From: Tomocerus qinae
Taxonomy: Eukaryota; Arthropoda; Collembola; Entomobryomorpha; Tomoceridae
Length of the DNA stretch: 64,000 nt
Assembly: GCA_020055645.1 (NCBI GenBank)
Contig: CM034546.1
Location: 71,114,001-71,178,000 of the forward strand
Direction: 5' to 3'
The translations under genes were made by a program, and so were the position numbers. The notes under the pieces are model-generated. The model worked only from the letters and a program-made list of their open reading frames with translations. It ran no database searches and was not told the origin of the DNA. Within the stretch, counting starts at the first letter, position 1; every line of letters starts with the position of its first letter. Positions 57,429 through 64,000 of this stretch are shown piece after piece.

Positions 57429-58927
57429 GGAACATTCCTAGTATACCGACGCTCAACGGAATAGACCGATATATAGCTCATTCGAAAGATCTCGTCGAGT
57501 TCATCACTAATATGGTATTGGTTTTTGGGGCAACCCCCCAAATAAGAAAGTTATGGTCGGTTAAAGTTGAAAATATGACTATTTCGATGCCTACGTTTTC
57601 AGAAAACGAAGAGTTACAAGTTCTTCAGGACATCGTTGTTTTGCTGTTCATGTTGAATTTACTTGTAACTATGGCAACGTAGCTAATAAGATTATGTAGG
57701 GTTGGTTTTGTAAAATTCTTAATTGCACTTTAACTTCTATTTTGGGTTTCTTCATTGTTCTAACTTCAATTTTCGTCATTTTTGATTTGTTGAATTGAAT
57801 TGAAATTGATGGAAATGGAACATGGGACGTGGTCAAAATTAGCATATTTAAAAACCTAACCTAATTAAAATTGATGAAGATTAAACATGGCACGTGGTCA
57901 CAATTAGCTTTTTTAAACCTTACCTAATTAAAATTGACGAAAATCGAACATGGGACATAGACACAACTAGCATTTTTTAAAACCTAACCTAATTAATGCT
58001 AATGAAAATTGAACATGGCACGTGGTCACAGTTAGCTTTTTTAAACCTTACCTAATTAAAATTGACGAAAATCGAACATGGAACATAGACACAACTAGCA
58101 TTTTTTAAAACCTAACCTAATTAATGCTAATGAAAATTGAACATGGCACGTGGTCACAGTTAGCTTTTTTAAACCTTACCTAATTAAAATTGACGAAAAT
58201 CGAACATGGAACATAGACACAACTAGCATTTTTTAAAACCTAACCTAATTAATGCTAATGAAAATTGAACATGGCACGTGGTCACAGTTAGCATTTATTA
58301 AACCTAACCTAATTAAAATTGATGGAAATCGAACATGGACGTGGTCACAATTAGCATTTTTTTAAAACCTAACCTAATTAATACTAATGGAAATTGAACA
58401 TGGCACGTGGTCACAGTTAGCATTTTTTAAACCTAACCTAATTAATACTAATGGAAATTGAACATGGCACGTGGTCACAGTTAGCATTTTTTAAACCTAA
58501 CCTAATTAAAATTGAATGAAATCGAAGAAGGGACGTGGTCACAATCAGCATTTTTTAAAAACTAACCAAATCAAAAATGACGAAAATTGAAGTTAGAACA
58601 ATGAAGAAACCCAAAATAGAAGTTAAAGTGCAATTAAGAATTTTACAAAACCAACCCTACATAATCTTATTAGCTACGTTGCCATAGTTACAAGTAAATT
58701 CAACATGAACAGCAAAACAACGATGTCCTGAAGAACTTGTAACTCTTCGTTTTCTGAAAACGTAGGCATCGAAATAGTCATATTTTCAACTTTAACCGAC
58801 CATAACTTTCTTATTTGGGGGGTTGCCCCAAAAACCAATACCATATTCGTGATGTACTCGACGAGATCTTTCGAATGAGCTATATATCGGTCTATTCCAT
58901 TGAGCGTCGGTATACTAGGATTTAGCC
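57429..58927. mobile_element. Long-TIR element with internal satellite, copy 2
   Basis: Carried along by the tandem duplication, with the same GAAAATTG at 57421-57428 and 58928-58935. It is 129 bp longer than copy 1 because of the satellite. Confidence 0.85.
57789..58569 (+). repeat. Satellite, copy 2 with one extra dimer
   Basis: About 12 units. The extra 128-129 bp is one more pair (CACGTGG unit plus GAACATAGAC unit) between about 58140 and 58270, so the array changes length by dimers. Confidence 0.85.
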
Positions 58928-59643
58928 GAAAATTGTTTACTGTGGGAAAATTAGAATAGGTGGCAGGAAAACAAAACCACATAAGTAAAGTAAACAGCTT
59001 ATTGTCATAAGTTTACTGCAGAAATGAGAAGTATATGGTAAAATAGAGCCTTTCAACTCTAATTATTAGTCATTTAATGAAATTGGAGGCACCTGCCATT
59101 GTAAAAATTTATATTGATACGTCCTATGATGTGTTGATTTAAGATTCAGGAAATTCTAAACGTGTATTATATTATAGTATAAACGTGTAGTGAATAAATG
59201 TGTACTTTGTTAAACTATCAGTGGAATACAGTTTGGCAATGAGATAAGATACTTTCTAATAGATTGTGAAAAATCTTCAACAAATTATCTAACAAAAATA
59301 AATACGCAAAGGCGTCGTCGGGTGCATTGAATGTGTAATTATCATTTCTATTAATAAAAAAATCTCCCAAATTAATAACCTTTAAATTCTAAATATTTTC
59401 TGCTGCTATATGCTAGTGCAATAATACTACAGGAAAGTGAGTGGGACAGATTAGAGAGCCATCATACTGCAACTTAGCTGGTGAAGTATTTTGGAAATGT
59501 AACAGTATATCGATTTGCGTTGAAAATTGAAGTTCCTTAATTGAAAGTAATTGAGCCTTCATGATTTTCATTATGAGAACACAAAATGTCTATTGAAAGT
59601 CACTTTAATAAGGTTCAGGTTCAAACTATTGCAAAATCCATAA

Positions 59644-62158
59644 ATACAGTTTATTGTACTTTGTTGTTCTTCTATTGCCTTTGGCCATGAACGTGTTCTA
59701 TACTACGTAGTGAAAGATCACAAAAAGCAGAATAAAACTTTGTTTTAGCAACCGTGGTTAATAATCGAGCCAAATACACACATCGCATTTCATAAAAAAT
59801 ATCAAAGAAATTACATGTATAAATACGTAAAATATAATTTAGGGTTTATGAGATTTATATCCCAAATTTTTATTATGAAAATGACTTCATTGAGGGTTTT
59901 CGTAGTTAATATTGTTGGACCATCTTCTGGCAGGGAATTGAAAGATGTGGTCCATTTGGAAAGTGATTGCTACATTAATCTACTTTTCCAGCATAAGCCT
60001 TTCAGCAATTCTCTTGAAGAACCCTTCCTTGATGAAATGCAGAATATCGACATTCCTTTTGCATATTATACGAAACTAAAAGTCGACAGATATAAAAATT
60101 GGAGGTATTGTACCCAAGAAGGTCCATTTGGTTTTCCCAATGGCATTAATATCTGTATGAATGAATTAGATGACGGGAACTTTAGCATTTCTTCACCACG
60201 ATTTCTAAGCCGTTTTGTTTGTGTGCCGTAAATTTTAATCCAAACGATTTCATGAATGTGATACTAATTAATTATATCAGTGAGACATATTTTAATGTGG
60301 ACAAAAGACTCCTGGCTATATAGTGGCAGACACAATATAATTTTTAGGAGCATTCTTCAGTGTATTTATTAATCGAAAAGGAGGGATTGGAATTGATGAA
60401 ATCAACGTCTTCCTTTCTCCATGGAGAAAGTAACAGGAACTGGAATAATGCACACAGTTTGTTTTGGTACAAGCCTATAGGTTCCTGCTTTCAATGTCAA
60501 GAGAAGACGAGCAAGTTCTATATTTATTATCCGGACAGTACAATTATCATCTGAATCTAGTTCAATTTCCACTGTGTATGCAAAACCAATGTTCTGGTCA
60601 ACAGTTTCGACTTCGACTTGCAATGTGAAGTTTTGTTAGATAGAGAACATATTAAAATCGTCTGCATTACTTACACGCAATGAAACGTTTAGACAAAAAA
60701 AGGTTTCTACTGTATACACACTAAGAATGATGTCTATGACAGGAAAACTTTATTCCATGGAGAAACTAACGTTTCTGCTTCAATTTCCATGATTATTTTC
60801 CATAACTATGTTAATTCCACTGCTGGAAACAGCAGATATTGCTTTGAAAAGGATAAAATGTATTCACAATTAAATTTTCAGCATGGTCCTCAGTTCTTGT
60901 ATGGTCCTTACCAATCTGTTATTCGGACAATGGAAGAATCGTTTAACTTTATTTCGTGTGTTGTCCTAGAAGACGAAAGTCTTTCATTCTACGGATACAT
61001 TCGACCTTTCCAATTCCAAGCGTGGATTGGCATTATCGCCTTAATTGTGCTGGCAGCAGTTTTCCTTCAGTGTAAAATTTTAAAAAAAAGAAAAATATTT
61101 CCCATTTTATCTGATTATTTTGGCCTATTTATTGGACAATGATTGCTTACTACCTCGACGAACCAATAGAATTATGTGGATCAGAGTAGTTTTAAGCTCA
61201 TTGTTGCTCATGTTCATTATCTTGACAAGTGCCTATGAGGGAATTATCGCTACGGATTTAGTTGATCCTCGTCCGGTGAAACAATTTGAATCCATTGATG
61301 ACTTGGGTATTCTACTTACATGGAATTACTGCTCTAAGTGAAACTGTGGGTAGCAGTGAAGATGATCCATTTAGTGTTTTATTATATTTTCCGAATAACA
61401 TTATGAAGTCATATTATGACTACACCAAAATAAATGGAAGCCATATACCATCAGTCAATGAATTTCAAGTTGATGCTATGATAGGATTAACATTTGAAAC
61501 TGAAAATCAAAGCACAGTAGTAGCAGCCATTAAATATTTTAATACGCAACTTGAAAATTCAACTCATTCCATTTTTGTATTGTTTTATTTCATTGAAGCA
61601 ATGCATAATTTTTACGAGGCAATAGGCTACATTTCAAAGGCTGAATTACTCAAGAAAATCAGCAAGACACTTCGATTCCCTCCTGGATATCCTGTCATTA
61701 GTCCTCAAAAGTGGATTTCACAATGCAATAGCTCTGTACTGATTGTCAGAAGTTCTCGTCTCCACCGACTGCTAAATGACTCCCACTGGAATCCACAGAG
61801 TGGCGGAGTCCAACCGTTCAAAAGAATATATCGTGGAACGGAAGAAAATTATTTTTTATCAACATCCATTTATACTTCCATTCAGAGCACTCAAATTCCT
61901 ATGCTTACCCAATTTTTTAGAGAAAGGTTGTTTGTTCTCGGTCATTCGGGAATTTTTAATTTATGGGTGGATCATTTCAGGTCTCGTAATTATACAGAAT
62001 GCAAAACTTGTTGGCTGAAAACTCCTGCACGGCCCTTGACATTCCACAACTCCAATATCGGCACTATATTCTATGTTTTAGTTTTCTTCTCACTTATAGC
62101 TATAGGAGTGTTTGTTTTCGAAAAGTTAGCTTACCTACTAGCAAAACACAGCCATTAA
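59644..62158 (+). pseudogene. IR-family pseudogene P3, copy of P2
   Basis: Same broken frames as P2. Differences noticed: one more A in the run near 60695, which further shortens the M1-containing frame so that it now opens at Met 60789, and an Asp to Val change in the S2 lobe (FQVDAMIG at about 61470). No sign of selection on coding capacity. Confidence 0.85.
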
Positions 62159-62283
62159 TCGCTCCATGGTCCTACCAGCCAAAAAAAGTTTTGAATTTAA
62201 CTACCCATTTAAATTGTAGTTACATAACTGTTATTTTTAAGCTGATATGTCTAATGTCGGTCTTGATAATGATGGAGCAGTAA

Positions 62284-62950
62284 ATTTCCCTACCTATTTC
62301 CTACTTATATAAAATATACTAGGCAATCAGTGAATTCAAGCAACACGCGAAGTTAATTTCAAACATGAAATTTACTTTGCTTTCTATGTCTTCATTCTAA
62401 AATGTTTGAATTTTGGCTTACAAAAATACACAAATTGAAATTATTGGCTGTTTAATTGATTGAGAGAAAAATGTCTAAAGAGCGATGAATTAATTAAAAT
62501 TAATTATTATTCCACCACATGCTGGAAATAAAGTGTTGTAATAGTAAAAGGAAACATTTTTGCATTTATTTTGTGTCAGATTTTGAATATTACTGCGGCA
62601 ACATTTATATTATAGCATAGATGAATTGTCCGCATCGGACATTGGATATAGATAAGCATAAATATGTCCTAGGACGTCTGTATTTTCAATTTTAGCCAAT
62701 GTATACCAACTTATACCCATGCAGCACACCTTAAACTGCTATAGACGAACTTAGACCAATTTAGCCACACAAAATATAAATTTTATCATAAAAAATACCA
62801 CTTTTCGTATTAAAAATTAAATGTGTTTTATTTTATTTTGCAACGGAATTTTCCAGTGCATTTAGTACAAGTACAATGAAGGACATTAATAATTTGACTT
62901 AGCTTAAAACAGAAAATAAATTGTGTGAGTTTTATTTAACGTCCTGACGG
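62284..62950. other. Intergenic, copy of 49497-50163
   Basis: No gene seen. Confidence 0.4.
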
Positions 62951-64000
62951 TTATGTCTGATCATCATTGAATTCAGAAACTATTGTTTTATTCCAATTCG
63001 GCAGTAACTTACACAGTTTTGTACCAAAAATTTCGACGAGGAGGACAAAAAAGGAAAATAGCAAGCAATAGCCACAAATCTCAAAAACGGTTACTATTTT
63101 CATACTAAAATTGACACTTCTTACAAGTTGCTCCTCCCACTTGCGGTTAGCTTTAAATTCGTTGTATTTTTTTGCATCTAGAAAGTATTCGAAATTGTTC
63201 CAAATATCAATGAATCCTTCCTCTAGGAACATTTCGATAATATTGTAAAACATGTCCGTAAAACATCTATAAAATTCAATTCCAATTGAGTGTTTATGAG
63301 AAATTTCTGTTGTAACTGCACATTTGACATTGACTCCTTTTCGTTTAAGTTGGTTTTCAAGAAAATTAACGAAATATTCTTGGCGTCGTTCTATTACATA
63401 AAATGGTTTCAATTTCTCAGTGGGAATTCCGTAAACTAATACATTTCTCAGGGTTTTGTATTCATCGGGAATAGGTACTTTAAGAATACTATTTTTATAT
63501 CGACTTTCAATTTTATGTGTTATAAATATATTTGCATATTCATGTGGTATAAGACGACTGAACTTTTCTGAGTGTGGGATGCCCAGTTTATATCCATTAT
63601 CTAACAGTTCAGAAATGTTTTTAATTATATATCTTTCTGGAGGCACTATGACATTTCCAGTCATGTACGTTTCGTAGAATGTACTCATAAATGTGGCCAT
63701 GAATGCCACAAGAGCATAATGGAACATCTTGCTATTATTCTGATTTTGTCGCAAAAGAATCCCAATTGTAGAGAACAGAGCGAATTGTAAATTTCTGATT
63801 AGTGAAAATTTGGCGGTTAATAATATGGCAATAAAAACCATTATCGGGATGATTACCCAAGTGAGATAATCGAAAGTGTCTTTTATCCAGACTGTTAAGG
63901 ACACCGCTTGAAGTTTTTCTGAGTCTTCGCAATAGAGAAAGACATAATCTTTAATCGCGTAAAAAATATGTTTTTTATCATAAAAATGCCACCTTTGGTA
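62951..64000 (-). CDS. IR-c copy 2, partial (N-terminal part beyond the window)
   Basis: Identical to the last 350 or so codons of IR-c, from the stop through M4, S2, M3 and M1 and into the loop before M1. The frame is open up to the window edge, so the start codon lies outside. Whether its first 130 codons resemble IR-a, as in IR-c, or a different sequence would show the order of conversion and duplication. Confidence 0.85.
   Translation of the reverse strand, partial: YQRWHFYDKKHIFYAIKDYVFLYCEDSEKLQAVSLTVWIKDTFDYLTWVIIPIMVFIAILLTAKFSLIRNLQFALFSTIGILLRQNQNNSKMFHYALVAFMATFMSTFYETYMTGNVIVPPERYIIKNISELLDNGYKLGIPHSEKFSRLIPHEYANIFITHKIESRYKNSILKVPIPDEYKTLRNVLVYGIPTEKLKPFYVIERRQEYFVNFLENQLKRKGVNVKCAVTTEISHKHSIGIEFYRCFTDMFYNIIEMFLEEGFIDIWNNFEYFLDAKKYNEFKANRKWEEQLVRSVNFSMKIVTVFEICGYCLLFSFFVLLVEIFGTKLCKLLPNWNKTIVSEFNDDQT

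Larger units (their letters stand above)
53010..64000 (+). repeat. Tandem duplication, unit 2 (runs off the window)
   Basis: Nearly exact copy of 40354-51213. It includes IR-b copy 2, the long-TIR element, IR pseudogene P3 and IR-c copy 2. The true right junction lies outside the window, about 1.8 kb beyond the end if the unit is complete. Confidence 0.92.

Noticed and set aside
1..64000. tRNA or other structured RNA genes
   Set aside because: No T-arm consensus with a matching A box was noticed on either strand; a dedicated scan (tRNAscan-SE, Infernal) could not be run.

Overview
This is a 64 kb piece of an AT-rich animal nuclear genome, almost certainly an arthropod. The evidence is short (about 80-120 bp) GT-AG introns, very dense small DNA transposons, a cluster of divergent ionotropic-receptor (IR) type chemoreceptor genes, and TATA/Inr core promoters with AATAAA signals. 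A hexapod such as a springtail would fit, but nothing in the window fixes the species. I found no tRNA, rRNA, CRISPR array or prokaryotic feature.

Layout. Positions 0.6-6.1 kb and 17.25-26.9 kb are two diverged direct copies of one block. Each copy carries a gene whose exons assemble into a protein with two consecutive CARD-like death-fold domains. Copy B (22.7-26.2 kb) reads through six exons with matching phases and is about 245 aa. Copy A (2.8-5.5 kb) has lost a base and the splice donor at exon 4, so it probably makes a one-CARD protein plus an orphan second CARD. Between the copies lie nested TIR elements, a minus-strand AT-rich gene with a heat-shock-element/TATA/Inr promoter (8.8-9.7 kb), and an unrecognised terminal exon (14.3 kb).

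An approximately 3 kb gene at 29.05-31.77 kb has three exons, a signal peptide and four cysteines. Its long intron is filled with small TIR elements. From 31.8 to 37.5 kb there is mostly decayed sequence: a pseudogene of the 14.3 kb exon, an IR pseudogene split by a hAT element, and several MITEs.

Positions 37.5-64 kb are an IR cluster. Minus-strand intronless receptors lie at 37.5 kb (IR-a, intact, 638 aa), 41.5 kb (IR-b, frameshifted), 50.2 kb (IR-c, intact, 630 aa), 54.2 kb (second copy of IR-b) and 62.95 kb (second copy of IR-c, cut by the window edge). A second IR family lies on the plus strand as pseudogenes at 34.1, 46.9 and 59.6 kb. A unit of about 12.66 kb (40.35-53.0 kb) is repeated almost base for base from 53.01 kb to the window end, a very recent tandem duplication. 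Older events are also visible: a tract of about 900 bp shared by IR-a and IR-c that looks like gene conversion, a long-TIR element with an internal satellite and a paralogous empty site, and a foldback element about 130 bp upstream of each receptor.

The functional themes are innate-immunity or apoptosis type CARD signalling on the left and chemosensory receptor birth-and-death on the right. Both sit in sequence heavily reworked by nonautonomous hAT-like, TTAA-type and foldback elements. Domain assignments are by eye; no database search was run.
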